A stretch of 64,000 nt of DNA from Gemmatimonadota bacterium. Its GTDB lineage: Bacteria > Gemmatimonadota > Gemmatimonadetes > Gemmatimonadales > Gemmatimonadaceae. The position numbers and the translations under genes are program-made. Positions 37,395-45,644 of the stretch are shown piece by piece. Where the stretch lies: assembly GCA_027307165.1 (NCBI GenBank), contig DAHUXM010000021.1, positions 363,337 to 427,336 on the forward strand. Direction: 5' to 3'. The notes under the pieces were generated by a model. The model worked only from the letters and a program-made list of their open reading frames with translations, made no database searches and was not told the DNA's origin. Positions within the stretch are counted from its first letter, which is position 1; each line of letters begins with the position of its first letter.

Positions 37395-38390
37395 CTACAG
37401 GCGAACGATCGCGGAAGCCCACGTGAAGCCGGCACCGAATGCAACCATCATCACGGTCGAGCCGGGTCCGACGATCTTCTTCTCGATCACCTCGTCGAGC
37501 GCGATTGGAATCGACGCGGACGAAGTATTGCCGAAGCGATCCACGTTCACGTACACCTTGTCCATCGAGATGTTTGCATGCTTCGCTGTCGCTTCGATGA
37601 TGCGCGTGTTGGCCTGGTGCGGAATGAGAAGGTCGATGTCGGCGGCGCGGAGTTTAGCGGAGTCGAGCGCGCGGTCAGCGGCTTCGCTCATCTCGCGCAC
37701 TGCGTGCTTGAACACTTCGCGTCCGGCCATCTTGACGAGATGGGTGCGGTTCTCGAGAATCTCGGCCGTCATCGGATGCGCGGCGCCGCCGTCGGGGCGG
37801 TACAGCAGGTTCGCGAGGCAACCATCGCTGCGCATGAATGTCGACAGGATGCCGGCGCGCTCGCCCGACTTGTTGCGCTGCAGCACGACTGCGCCGGATC
37901 CATCGCCGAACAGCACGCACGTGGAGCGGTCCTTCCAGTCGATGATCGCGCTCATCTTCTCAGCGCCTACCACCAGCGCGGTGTCGATCGCACCGGAGGC
38001 AATCATGCCTTCCGCGACGGTGAGTCCGTACAACCAGCCCGAGCACGCCGCCGAGATGTCGAATGCGGCCGCGCGCGTTGCGCCGAGCTCGGCCTGAAGA
38101 TCGACAGCGGTGGCTGGCAGCAGGCGATCGGGGGTCGCGGTGCTCAGAATTATTGCGTCGATCTCGCCGGCTGTGACCCCTGCGCGAGCCATCGCCTGCC
38201 GGGACGCCGTGGCCGCCATCCAGCACGTTGTCTCGGTGTCGGACGCGATGCGACGCTCATGGATTCCCGTGCGCTCCATGATCCATTCATCGGACGTCTC
38301 GATGCCGATCGAGGCGAAGTCGTCGTTGGTGAAGATCCTGGAGGGAAGTCCGCGCCCGGTTCCGGTGATACGTGCGACCGTTGGGATCAT
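37395..38390 (-). CDS. fabH: 3-oxoacyl-ACP synthase III
   Basis: FabH starts fatty-acid synthesis by condensing an acyl-CoA with malonyl-ACP. The 331-residue protein has the Cys116 in DISAACSGWLYG, the His of LIPHQANTRI and the Asn of GNTSSASIP. I chose the ATG at 38390, which overlaps the plsX stop as ATGA. The frame that continues upstream to 38954 is a shadow of plsX. Confidence 0.97.
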   Translation of the reverse strand: MIPTVARITGTGRGLPSRIFTNDDFASIGIETSDEWIMERTGIHERRIASDTETTCWMAATASRQAMARAGVTAGEIDAIILSTATPDRLLPATAVDLQAELGATRAAAFDISAACSGWLYGLTVAEGMIASGAIDTALVVGAEKMSAIIDWKDRSTCVLFGDGSGAVVLQRNKSGERAGILSTFMRSDGCLANLLYRPDGGAAHPMTAEILENRTHLVKMAGREVFKHAVREMSEAADRALDSAKLRAADIDLLIPHQANTRIIEATAKHANISMDKVYVNVDRFGNTSSASIPIALDEVIEKKIVGPGSTVMMVAFGAGFTWASAIVRL

Positions 38391-39424
38391 GACACGATCG
38401 CGGCTGAATGTTTCTGGTCGGATGCGGCGAGACGCTGGCCCATCAGATCGTTCATCTTGCTCTCCACTGCCCGCACGCCGACCTTGACGGCATTCTTGAT
38501 GGCGCGCGGTGATGACTTGCCATGTGAGATGATGCTGACACCGCGCACGCCGAGTAGCGGGGCGCCGCCGTGTTCCGAATAGTCCAGCTGGCTGAGCGAG
38601 CGCGCGAGTGTTTCGGGCTCGATGCCGGCTGACTTCCTGATGAGGCCGACGATCATCGGGGTGACGGCCTCGTAGAACTTGAGTACGACGTTGCCCACGA
38701 ATCCGTCGCACACCACAACGTCGATCAGTCCGGCGTCGGTCCTGCCGGCGGGCAGGTCGCGTCCTTCGACATTGCCCACAAAATTGAAATCTGCGGCTGC
38801 GAAGAGCGCATTGGCTTCCTTGACGACCGCGTTGCCCTTCTCCGGCTCCTCGCCGATGCTCAACAATCCGATCGCCGGGTTCTCGCGGCCCAGGATGCAC
38901 TCGGCGTAAACGCCGCCCAGCCAGGCGAACTGGAGCAGCTCGCGGGCGGAGCAATCGACGTTGGCGCCGGAATCGAGCACTACAACCGGTCGCTGGGCGG
39001 TCGGAAAGAGGGTCGCGATGGCCGGACGGTGAAGGCCGGGCAGGAGCTTGAGGATCAGCGCGGAGGCCGCCATCTGGGCCCCGGTACTGCCAGCCGAGAC
39101 GAAGGCATCGGACTCACCTTTTACTTGAAGTGTGAGGCCTATCGTCATGGAGTTATTGGGCTTAGCACGCAGCGCGGCTACCGGCTTATCGGACATGTCG
39201 ATGATGTCTGGCGCATCGACTATGGATATGCGGCTGCGGTGCGGCGCAAGCGAGGCGTGCTCACCGGCGAGCAACGAGTCGAGCGTGCTCTGGATGAGGT
39301 CAGCGCGCCCGACGAGTTGAATGCTGTGTGACTGGTCCAGCTCGGCCAGGGCGAGGAGCGCGCCTGCGACTGGAGCGGCGGGGGCGAAGTCGCCCCCCAT
39401 CGCGTCCAACGCGATGCGGGCCAA
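38387..39424 (-). CDS. plsX: Phosphate acyltransferase PlsX
   Basis: PlsX turns acyl-ACP into acyl-phosphate for phospholipid synthesis at the membrane surface. The 345-residue protein starts RIALDAMGGDFAPAAPVAGA, the family signature, and has SAGSTGAQMAA near residue 115 and VVLDSGANVDCSA near 148. The start is TTG at 39424, immediately after the rpmF stop TAG; AGGGCG lies nearby as a weak ribosome site. rpmF-plsX-fabHDG is a classical order. Confidence 0.96.
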   Translation of the reverse strand: MARIALDAMGGDFAPAAPVAGALLALAELDQSHSIQLVGRADLIQSTLDSLLAGEHASLAPHRSRISIVDAPDIIDMSDKPVAALRAKPNNSMTIGLTLQVKGESDAFVSAGSTGAQMAASALILKLLPGLHRPAIATLFPTAQRPVVVLDSGANVDCSARELLQFAWLGGVYAECILGRENPAIGLLSIGEEPEKGNAVVKEANALFAAADFNFVGNVEGRDLPAGRTDAGLIDVVVCDGFVGNVVLKFYEAVTPMIVGLIRKSAGIEPETLARSLSQLDYSEHGGAPLLGVRGVSIISHGKSSPRAIKNAVKVGVRAVESKMNDLMGQRLAASDQKHSAAIVS

Positions 39425-39607
39425 CTAGGCGCCCTTAGCGGCTACTCTCTGTTTGCCGCCGTAGTAGCCACATTCCTCGCACACGTGGTGCGGGCGTTTG
39501 ATGGCTTGACACTGCGGACACTTCTGGAGCGCAATTGCAGGAGCTCCCTTCGCGGTGTTGCGGAGGCGCTTGCGCTGCTTGGATATACGGCGTTTGGGGA
39601 CGGCCAT
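39425..39607 (-). CDS. rpmF: 50S ribosomal protein L32
   Basis: The 60-residue basic protein has the L32 N-terminus AVPKRRISKQRKRLRNT and a zinc-binding set, CPQC and CEEC, in the C-terminal half. It is adjacent to yceD and plsX, the usual order. Confidence 0.98.
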   Translation of the reverse strand: MAVPKRRISKQRKRLRNTAKGAPAIALQKCPQCQAIKRPHHVCEECGYYGGKQRVAAKGA

Positions 39608-39630
39608 GGGACGGCTTCTAGGTCAGGTTT

Positions 39631-40149
39631 TCAGGCTTGGAAGTCGTTACGCGCGTGGCGCAGCGAATCCCAGCGGGCATCGGTGGTGACGGGCTCACAG
39701 TTGCAAGCACCTTCGTTCAGGTTGGCGCCGCACTTGAGGCAGAGCCCCTTGCAGTCCTCCCTGCAATCTACGAAGGCTGGCACCGAGAGGAGCCATCCTT
39801 CGCGTACAGCTGGTTTAACGTCGAGCTGGTGTGCACCGGGGTCGTAGGTGAATACGTCCGGATCGTCTTCTGTCGTGGGATCGCCGGCCGGAGCGAAGAG
39901 GAAATGCGCTTCCTCGCTCACATCCCGGATGACCTCGACCAGGCACTTCCGGCATTCCAGTGTTACCTGACCGGACAACCGTCCGCTGAAGTAGAAGCGG
40001 CCGCCACCGGCACTCGAAAGCCGCCCCTCGACGTGAACGGCGTCGTTTGGACGCGTATCTGCCGCGCTCCATATGGGATCGGCGGCCGGAAGGTCTCCAA
40101 CGACCTGTGCGGCAGTCGACTCCAGCGCGCGGATGTCGAAGGACAGCAT
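39631..40149 (-). CDS. yceD: DUF177 family protein (YceD-like)
   Basis: The 172-residue protein has the DUF177 cysteine pattern: CRKC near residue 68 and DCREDCKGLCLKCGANLNEG near 135, likely to bind zinc. The family is regularly found before rpmF; its plant relative acts in 23S rRNA accumulation, and a link to ribosome or lipid synthesis in bacteria is inferred. I chose the ATG at 40149; a GTG at 40155 is in frame. No Shine-Dalgarno sequence is seen, and a promoter lies almost on the start codon. Confidence 0.9.
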   Translation of the reverse strand: MLSFDIRALESTAAQVVGDLPAADPIWSAADTRPNDAVHVEGRLSSAGGGRFYFSGRLSGQVTLECRKCLVEVIRDVSEEAHFLFAPAGDPTTEDDPDVFTYDPGAHQLDVKPAVREGWLLSVPAFVDCREDCKGLCLKCGANLNEGACNCEPVTTDARWDSLRHARNDFQA

Positions 40150-40157
40150 AGCCACGT

Positions 40158-40186
40158 AAGATAGCCAGATCGGGGACGGGGTGCAA
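40158..40186 (-). promoter_or_regulatory. Candidate promoter of the yceD-fab-mqn run
   Basis: On the minus strand TTGCAC and TATCTT are 17 bases apart. The start of transcription would fall about 2 bases before the yceD ATG at 40149, giving a leaderless message. Confidence 0.35.
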
Positions 40187-40245
40187 CGGGACGGGGGGTT
40201 GCGAGTACTTGCATCATAGGCGAATGTCGAGCCGTTATCGGGTCC

Positions 40246-40539
40246 CTACGCGGCCGTCAGCCTGACCTTGGTGACCCCGGCCAGGTCGACTCGCTGCCTT
40301 GCTTCCCACAGATCGCGGTTGTACTGCATGGCGAGCCAGCTTTCCGGGGAGCGGCCCAGGGCCTTTGAAAGTCGGAGCGCCATCTCTGGACTAATTCCGC
40401 TCGAGCCCGTGAGTACTCGGTTCAGAGTTGACGCGGCGACGCCCAGTTTGCCGGCAAGCTCACGACCGCTGAGGTTGTTCGGGATCAAATAAACCTCGGT
40501 AATGAATTCGCCGGGGTGCGGCGGATTGTGCATGGTCAT
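40246..40539 (-). CDS. higA: HigA-type antitoxin (XRE family)
   Basis: The 97-residue protein begins HNPPHPGEFITEVYLIP, the signature of the HigA/addiction-module antidote family, and has a helix-turn-helix LSGRELAGKLGVAASTLNRVLTG. It should neutralise HigB and repress their shared promoter. The ATG at 40539 overlaps the toxin stop as ATGA, the usual toxin-first order of higBA. Confidence 0.93.
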   Translation of the reverse strand: MTMHNPPHPGEFITEVYLIPNNLSGRELAGKLGVAASTLNRVLTGSSGISPEMALRLSKALGRSPESWLAMQYNRDLWEARQRVDLAGVTKVRLTAA

Positions 40540-40817
40540 CAGTGATTGTCCTCGTAATCCAGGTTGTAAGCCTGCCCATCCCGGAATTCGTATGTTATGC
40601 GCCAGTTTCCGTTCACCGAAGCGGACCACACGCCGCTCCGGCGCCCCTTCAACTGATGCAGACGGAAGCCTGGAACGTTCATGTCCTGTACTGACTGCGC
40701 AGTGTCGAGCGCCACCATAAGAATTCGCAGGCGTTGCGCGTGTTGTGGCTGAATTCCGGTGGTAATCCCGGCCTCAAAGAACTTCTTTTGCACTTTGTGC
40801 CGGAACGACTGAATCAT
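40539..40817 (-). CDS. higB: HigB-type toxin (RelE/ParE family)
   Basis: The 92-residue protein has the RelE-fold pattern of HigB (IQSFRHKVQKKFFEAG at the start; GFRLHQLKG, SASVNGNWRITYEF and YNLDYEDNH at the end). HigB toxins cut mRNA on the ribosome. The ATG at 40817 is preferred over the upstream frame to 40865, which would place the start beyond the promoter. The transcript start predicted from the promoter is at the ATG itself. Confidence 0.93.
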   Translation of the reverse strand: MIQSFRHKVQKKFFEAGITTGIQPQHAQRLRILMVALDTAQSVQDMNVPGFRLHQLKGRRSGVWSASVNGNWRITYEFRDGQAYNLDYEDNH

Positions 40818-40824
40818 CCACCAT

Positions 40825-40853
40825 AATGTAGCGTGTTGCGCACCGCGCAACAA
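40825..40853 (-). promoter_or_regulatory. higBA promoter with operator inside it
   Basis: On the minus strand TTGTTG (40848-40853) and TACATT (40825-40830) are 17 bases apart. Between them lies a perfect inverted repeat, TGTTGCGC ACC GCGCAACA at 40834-40852, which fills the spacer. A HigA dimer bound there would block RNA polymerase, fitting autoregulation. Confidence 0.65.
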
Positions 40854-40883
40854 GACTTTGAGCAAGCAGGTTGACGATAGGTA

Positions 40884-41744
40884 CTATCGTTCCGGGACAG
40901 CGAATGTGCGGTGTACGAACCCAGGATGGCCCCTCGCATCCTGAACATCGAACAGCATCACGTATGAGCCGGACGTAAAGTTGGCAGTCATCGAAGCTTT
41001 CTGGCCGGCGTACATGCCACTCACGCCACCGATGGCGGTCGCGGCGGGCGCTATGGTCGCGCGGTTGGCGTACCACCTGAGCGCATCCTGCGACGACCGG
41101 CCTGGCAGCAGCTTCAACAGCTGAAAGTCACGGAAATGGGGACCGTCGCTCAGCACACGGAGCGTGCGCACGCCGCTCGTGAGAGGAGCACCGGTGAGCT
41201 CGATGCCGTTGCCACTCATGGTTGCAACTGCATCGCTCACGGGAGCCGATCCAGTATCGGACGCCGCAACTACATCGAAGGAGCCGGCCATGCCCTTCAC
41301 CACGTGAAGCGTTCCATCTGGTGACTTCACGAAGCAGCCGACCGCATACTCGCCGGGTGGGAAGTACACCGAGACAACTGCGGTATCGCCAGGACTTACC
41401 ACGTCGATGCCGGCCCAACCTTTCACGTCCTGCGGAATGTGCTGGTGCATGAGTGAATCCACGAACATTGCGGGCGTATATCCGTCGGGGACTGCCAGTA
41501 CACCCAGCATGTGCTGCTCGCTGCCGCGGTTGGCCAGACGAAGGGTCACCCAGCCCGACGGCGCGTGCACTGGCAGGCCGGTGTACGCGTAGTCGGTTGC
41601 CGTAACGAGATAATCGCGAGTGGCGGACGCCACGATGGAATCGTGCGGCGCAGCCACGGCTGGCTTCGCTCGGTCTTTGCTGGGGCAGGCTGCCAAGGTG
41701 ATTGCAAGAATAGCGATCGCAGCGATCGATCCGGTACTGCGCAT
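40884..41744 (-). CDS. Lipoprotein with a cupredoxin-like domain
   Basis: The 286-residue protein has a lipobox, ITLAAC (Cys20), and so should be membrane-anchored outside the cytoplasm. Residues about 45-160 read like a plastocyanin fold, with likely copper ligands: His in RGSEQHML and the C-H-M set in YAVGCFVKSPDGTLHVVKGM. A second beta-rich domain follows (residues 170-286), of unknown type. I chose the ATG at 41744, since the frame upstream to 41801 lacks a signal. A hairpin TGGCGGC/GCCGCCA lies at 41765-41791. An electron carrier role is inferred from the ligands only. Confidence 0.72.
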   Translation of the reverse strand: MRSTGSIAAIAILAITLAACPSKDRAKPAVAAPHDSIVASATRDYLVTATDYAYTGLPVHAPSGWVTLRLANRGSEQHMLGVLAVPDGYTPAMFVDSLMHQHIPQDVKGWAGIDVVSPGDTAVVSVYFPPGEYAVGCFVKSPDGTLHVVKGMAGSFDVVAASDTGSAPVSDAVATMSGNGIELTGAPLTSGVRTLRVLSDGPHFRDFQLLKLLPGRSSQDALRWYANRATIAPAATAIGGVSGMYAGQKASMTANFTSGSYVMLFDVQDARGHPGFVHRTFAVPER

Positions 41745-41838
41745 GTTTCGTGATGGGTGACGGTTGGCGGCGAAGATGCATCCTGCCGCCACGCGCGTCA
41801 AGCTGACTCGGTCCGGCTCTGACCCGTGCGCGTCAGCG

Positions 41839-42132
41839 TCAGCGTGCCGTACCGAGCCGGGGCGGCTGGTGCTCGGCGTCAGAGAGGAGTTTCGTAACGA
41901 ATCGTTGGCCTTCGGCGATTCGCTCGACCTCGAGTGCGATGGCCTCGGTGGTCTGCTCCAGTCGTTGGAGGCGTTGTTCGACCGGCTGCAACAGCTCCGG
42001 GGAGGGGTTGGTTGCGATCGCCTTGGTGCGCCAGACGCGCGCGATCCCGATTATGGTCCAGCCTGCGATCCCCAGGCTCAGCACCACTGCGAGGCTGGAA
42101 ATCGCGTTGTTGATGAGGTAGCCAGGGTCCAT
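41839..42132 (-). CDS. Small membrane protein with a coiled coil
   Basis: The 97-residue protein has one hydrophobic helix at about residues 8-30, then a basic segment and a heptad-like region (LLQPVEQRLQRLEQTTEAIALEVERIAE). GGAG precedes the ATG at 42132, which supports a real gene. I do not recognise a family. It lies between a strong hairpin and the cupredoxin lipoprotein. Confidence 0.7.
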   Translation of the reverse strand: MDPGYLINNAISSLAVVLSLGIAGWTIIGIARVWRTKAIATNPSPELLQPVEQRLQRLEQTTEAIALEVERIAEGQRFVTKLLSDAEHQPPRLGTAR

Positions 42133-42157
42133 CGTCAGATCTCCGGTGGTGAATGAA

Positions 42158-42199
42158 GATCTGGCACGCTCCGTTTCCAAACGGTTTACGTGCCAGATC
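42158..42199. terminator. Long hairpin between ndk and the small membrane-protein gene
   Basis: GATCTGGCACG at 42158-42168 pairs perfectly with CGTGCCAGATC at 42189-42199. Inside, CCGTTT and AAACGG pair around a 2-base loop. It is 32 bases after the ndk stop and has no T-run, so it may end the nuo-suc-ndk transcript inefficiently, or serve as an RNA-stability or regulator-binding element. Confidence 0.55.
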
Positions 42200-42230
42200 C
42201 ATAACAATTCCTCTTGTCCGGCCTAAAACC

Positions 42231-42659
42231 TTACCGGGCGCGGATAATTTCGCTCTCCGAGAAGAAGAACCGCGCTTCGCGCGCCGCGTTGTCATCGGAA
42301 TCGGATGCATGGATCGCGTTCCGTTCCTTCGACTCGGCGAACAGCTTGCGAACCGTGCCGGCATCGGCTTCGGCTGGATCGGTTGCGCCGATCGCTACGC
42401 GCAGCGCTGCAACCGCATCTGCCTTTTCAAGGACCATCGGCATGCATGTTCCGGATGTCATGAAGCTGCAGAGGGACGCGTAGAACGGGCGCTCGCGATG
42501 AACCGCATAGAACTCCTTCGCCTCGGCGTCGCTTAGATGCATGACTCGCGCTGCGCGAACCTTGAAGCCCTGCTGCTCGAGGTGGGCAATGATCTTGCCC
42601 GCCTTTCCCGAGTTGAATGCGTCGGGCTTGATGATCGTGAGTGTGTAGTCGCCAGCCAT
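42231..42659 (-). CDS. ndk: Nucleoside diphosphate kinase
   Basis: Ndk swaps phosphate between nucleoside di- and triphosphates. The 142-residue protein has LTIIKPDAF at the start and the phospho-accepting His117 in NAIHASDS. The ATG follows the sucD stop with no gap (TAA then ATG). Succinyl-CoA synthetase and Ndk are known to cooperate, which fits the operon. The C-terminus FFFSESEIIRAR is typical. Confidence 0.98.
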   Translation of the reverse strand: MAGDYTLTIIKPDAFNSGKAGKIIAHLEQQGFKVRAARVMHLSDAEAKEFYAVHRERPFYASLCSFMTSGTCMPMVLEKADAVAALRVAIGATDPAEADAGTVRKLFAESKERNAIHASDSDDNAAREARFFFSESEIIRAR

Positions 42660-43532
42660 TTACTTCATGCGCTCCTTTAGAAGTCCAACAACGTCGATCG
42701 GCCGCTTGGCGACGCCAAGGCCGTTTTCCTCGAATGCCTGCATCTTTTCTGCTGCGGTTCCGGCCGATCCGGAGATGATCGCACCCGCGTGCCCCATGCG
42801 ACGACCTGGCGGTGCAGTCTGACCGGCGATGAATCCAACTACGGGCTTGGTCATCTTCTCCTTCACGAACTTGGCTGCCTCCTGCTCATCGGTGCCGCCA
42901 ATCTCGCCGATCATGACGACAGCTGTCGTGTCCGGATCGCGCTCGAACGCTGCGAGACAGTCGATGAAGTTGGTTCCGTTGATCGGATCACCGCCGATGC
43001 CGACGCAGGTCGTCTGGCCCATCCCTGCGCGCGTCATCTGATACACGAGCTCGTAGGTGAGCGTGCCGGAGCGACTGACGAGGCCGATCGGTCCCGGGGT
43101 GCAGATGCGCCCTGGTATGATTCCAACCTTCGATTTCCCTGGGGAAATAAGGCCGGGGCAGTTGGGACCGAGCAGACGAACTCCCTTCTCCTTCATGAAT
43201 GGATAGACGAAGGTCATGTCGAGCACGGGAACGCCTTCGGTGATGCAGACCACGAACTCGATTCCCGCGTCCGCGGCTTCCATCATCGCGTCCGCCGCGC
43301 CCATCGGCGGAACGTAGATGACGCTCGTGTTGGCGCCCGTCTCACGAACTGCGTCGTAAACGGTGTTGAACACCGGCACCGTGTTCTCGAACTTCTGACC
43401 GCCCTTGCCCGGAGTCACGCCGGCGACGACGTGCGTGCCGTACTCCATCATCTGCTTGGTATGGAACGATCCGTCGCGTCCGGTGATTCCCTGCACGACG
43501 AGCTTGGTGTTGTTGTCGATGAAGATGCTCAT
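42660..43532 (-). CDS. sucD: Succinyl-CoA synthetase alpha subunit
   Basis: SucD carries the phosphohistidine in the TCA-cycle conversion of succinyl-CoA to succinate and ATP/GTP. The 290-residue protein has the CoA-binding domain at the N-terminus ([22 protein letters not shown]) and His248 in [10 protein letters not shown]. It overlaps sucC by 4 bases (ATGA). Confidence 0.98.
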   Translation of the reverse strand: MSIFIDNNTKLVVQGITGRDGSFHTKQMMEYGTHVVAGVTPGKGGQKFENTVPVFNTVYDAVRETGANTSVIYVPPMGAADAMMEAADAGIEFVVCITEGVPVLDMTFVYPFMKEKGVRLLGPNCPGLISPGKSKVGIIPGRICTPGPIGLVSRSGTLTYELVYQMTRAGMGQTTCVGIGGDPINGTNFIDCLAAFERDPDTTAVVMIGEIGGTDEQEAAKFVKEKMTKPVVGFIAGQTAPPGRRMGHAGAIISGSAGTAAEKMQAFEENGLGVAKRPIDVVGLLKERMK

Positions 43533-44671
43533 GCGGCCTTCCCCGTCGCGAGCGCGACTGCTTTCTTCACCGCTTCGTCCATGTCGGTCATCGCGCTGAA
43601 TCCGTTCTCGGTAAGAATCTTCACCGCAATTTCTTCGTTTGTGCCGGTGAGACGAATGACTATCGGCACCTTGAGCGGATTTGCCTTGGTTGCCGTGACA
43701 ATTCCGTTTGCAACGTCGTCGGTGCGCGTGATGCCGCCGAAGATGTTGAACAGGATCGCCTTCACGTTGGGATCGCTAGTTATGATCTTGAGCGCGTTGA
43801 CTACTTTCTCCGGGTTGCTCGAGCCGCCGATGTCGAGGAAGTTGGCGGGATCGCCTCCGTAATACTTGACGAGATCCATCGTTGCCATCGCGAGACCAGC
43901 ACCGTTCACGACACAGCCGACGTTTCCGTCCAGCTTGATGAACGTGAGGTTCGCCTCGCGCGCCTTGACTTCGCTCGGCGCTTCGGACGACTCGTCGCGC
44001 AACGCGGCGATGCTCGGACGACGATCGAGCTCGTTGTCGTCGATCACCATCTTGGCGTCGAGCGCGAGCACTTCGCCTTCTGGCGTCGTCACGAGTGGAT
44101 TTATCTCGGCGAGCGAGGCGCCGCTATCCATGAACGCGTGATACAGATCCTGCATGATCTTCGCCGCAGCGCGGACCTGCTTCACATCCTTGTAGAGGAA
44201 GAAGCCGAGCTCCATCGCCTGGAAGCCGCGCAAACCGTATCTCGAGTCGATCGGCAGACGCATGATCTTCTCCGGCGTCGTGGCCGCGACTTCCTCGATG
44301 TCGATGCCGCCCGCAGGGCTCACCATGAAGACGGGCTTCTTGGAGACGCGGTCGAGGATGATACCGGCGTACGCCTCGGTGGCGATGTCGGCAGCTGGCG
44401 TGACCAGCACCTTCTCCACCGTGATGCCCTTGATCTGCATGCCGAGTATGCGCGAGGCGACTTCCTTCGCTTCCGCTGGCGTCTTGGCCAGCTTGACGCC
44501 GCCCGCCTTGCCGCGGCCACCCGCATGCACCTGTGCCTTGACGACCACAGTCGTCCCAAAACGGCGCGCGATCTGCTCGGCTTCATCGGCCGTAGTGGCC
44601 ACGTCGCCCGGCGGGATCGGGACCCCGTGTGCGCGAAAGATCTCTTTCGCCTGATATTCGTGAATATTCAA
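43529..44671 (-). CDS. sucC: Succinyl-CoA synthetase beta subunit
   Basis: The 380-residue protein has an ATP-grasp domain and begins [19 protein letters not shown], with [18 protein letters not shown] near residue 45 and [14 protein letters not shown] near 312. I place the start at TTG 44671, where every homologue starts, with GGAG 5 bases ahead. The frame reaching up to 44920 is the shadow of the carbamate kinase gene. Confidence 0.97.
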   Translation of the reverse strand: MNIHEYQAKEIFRAHGVPIPPGDVATTADEAEQIARRFGTTVVVKAQVHAGGRGKAGGVKLAKTPAEAKEVASRILGMQIKGITVEKVLVTPAADIATEAYAGIILDRVSKKPVFMVSPAGGIDIEEVAATTPEKIMRLPIDSRYGLRGFQAMELGFFLYKDVKQVRAAAKIMQDLYHAFMDSGASLAEINPLVTTPEGEVLALDAKMVIDDNELDRRPSIAALRDESSEAPSEVKAREANLTFIKLDGNVGCVVNGAGLAMATMDLVKYYGGDPANFLDIGGSSNPEKVVNALKIITSDPNVKAILFNIFGGITRTDDVANGIVTATKANPLKVPIVIRLTGTNEEIAVKILTENGFSAMTDMDEAVKKAVALATGKAA

Positions 44672-44693
44672 GTTGGCTCCGGTAATTAATGCA

Positions 44694-45644
44694 CTATGCG
44701 GGAACGATCTCCGTCCCCGCCTTTCCCGCGACGGCATTGCTGCCCCGCGAAAGCTCTGTAATAATGGCACGGCCGCCGGTCTGGCGCACGTACTTTGCGG
44801 CCGCGCGGACTTTTGGCGCCATACTGCCCTCTCCGAACGCCTTGTTACGGTCGAGGTCGGCGACTTCCTGAATCGTAAGGCGAGACAGCGCCCGCTGCGC
44901 AGGCTGGCCCCAGTCGGCATAAACGGCGTCCACGTCAGTGAGAATCATGAACAGATCGGCGCCGATTCCGGCGGCGAGCACCGCGGCGGCGAGATCCTTG
45001 TCGACTACGCAATCGACGCCTTCCAGTGCGCCTGACGCATCGCGAAACACGGGAATGCCTCCGCCGCCACAAGCGACAACGATTACACCGGCGCCGAGCA
45101 GCGACTTGATCACGGGCTCTTCGTGGATCTCGACCGGTGCGGGGCTACCGACGACGCGCCGCAGCCTCCCGTTGCCGTCTCTTGCGGTTGCGATACCACG
45201 CTCTGCGAGCTCCCGCGCACGGGCGGCCGGTAGCTCGTGGCCCACGAATTTGGACGGATGCTCAAGAGCCGTATCGTGCTCATCGACCACTACCTGGGTG
45301 AGCACGGTGACGACGCGCCTGTCGCTTCCAGCTGCACGCAGCGCGTTCTCCAGCGATTGCTGGATCATGTAGCCGATCCATCCCGCCGTCGCAGCTACGA
45401 GCACGCCAAGTGGAAGCGGCTCGACCGTAGCGCGCGCTTCCTCGTTGCGAACGAGCTCGTCTCCCACCTGCGGTCCATTGCCGTGAACGATGCACACGTT
45501 CCAGCCATCCTTCGCCAGCGCGACGATCGGGCCGAGGCTCTCTCGCGTATGCCTGAACTGATCGAAGATTGTCGATCGCTCGCCGGCCGGTGACAGCGCG
45601 TTACCGCCGAGCGCGATAACCGCAGTCCTGCTCGACGCCGGCAC
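44694..45644 (-). CDS. arcC: Carbamate kinase
   Basis: The enzyme makes ATP from carbamoyl phosphate and ADP, or works in reverse. The 316-residue protein has the amino-acid-kinase fold: ALGGNALSPAG at the start, VHGNGPQVGDEL near residue 53, GHELPAARARELAERG, CGGGGIPV near 207, DKDLAAAVLA and a FMILTDVDAVY motif. It starts with GTG, whose G is the last base of the UPF0182-like gene's TAG. No arginine deiminase or catabolic carbamoyltransferase is nearby, so its source of carbamoyl phosphate is not evident. Confidence 0.93.
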   Translation of the reverse strand: MPASSRTAVIALGGNALSPAGERSTIFDQFRHTRESLGPIVALAKDGWNVCIVHGNGPQVGDELVRNEEARATVEPLPLGVLVAATAGWIGYMIQQSLENALRAAGSDRRVVTVLTQVVVDEHDTALEHPSKFVGHELPAARARELAERGIATARDGNGRLRRVVGSPAPVEIHEEPVIKSLLGAGVIVVACGGGGIPVFRDASGALEGVDCVVDKDLAAAVLAAGIGADLFMILTDVDAVYADWGQPAQRALSRLTIQEVADLDRNKAFGEGSMAPKVRAAAKYVRQTGGRAIITELSRGSNAVAGKAGTEIVPA

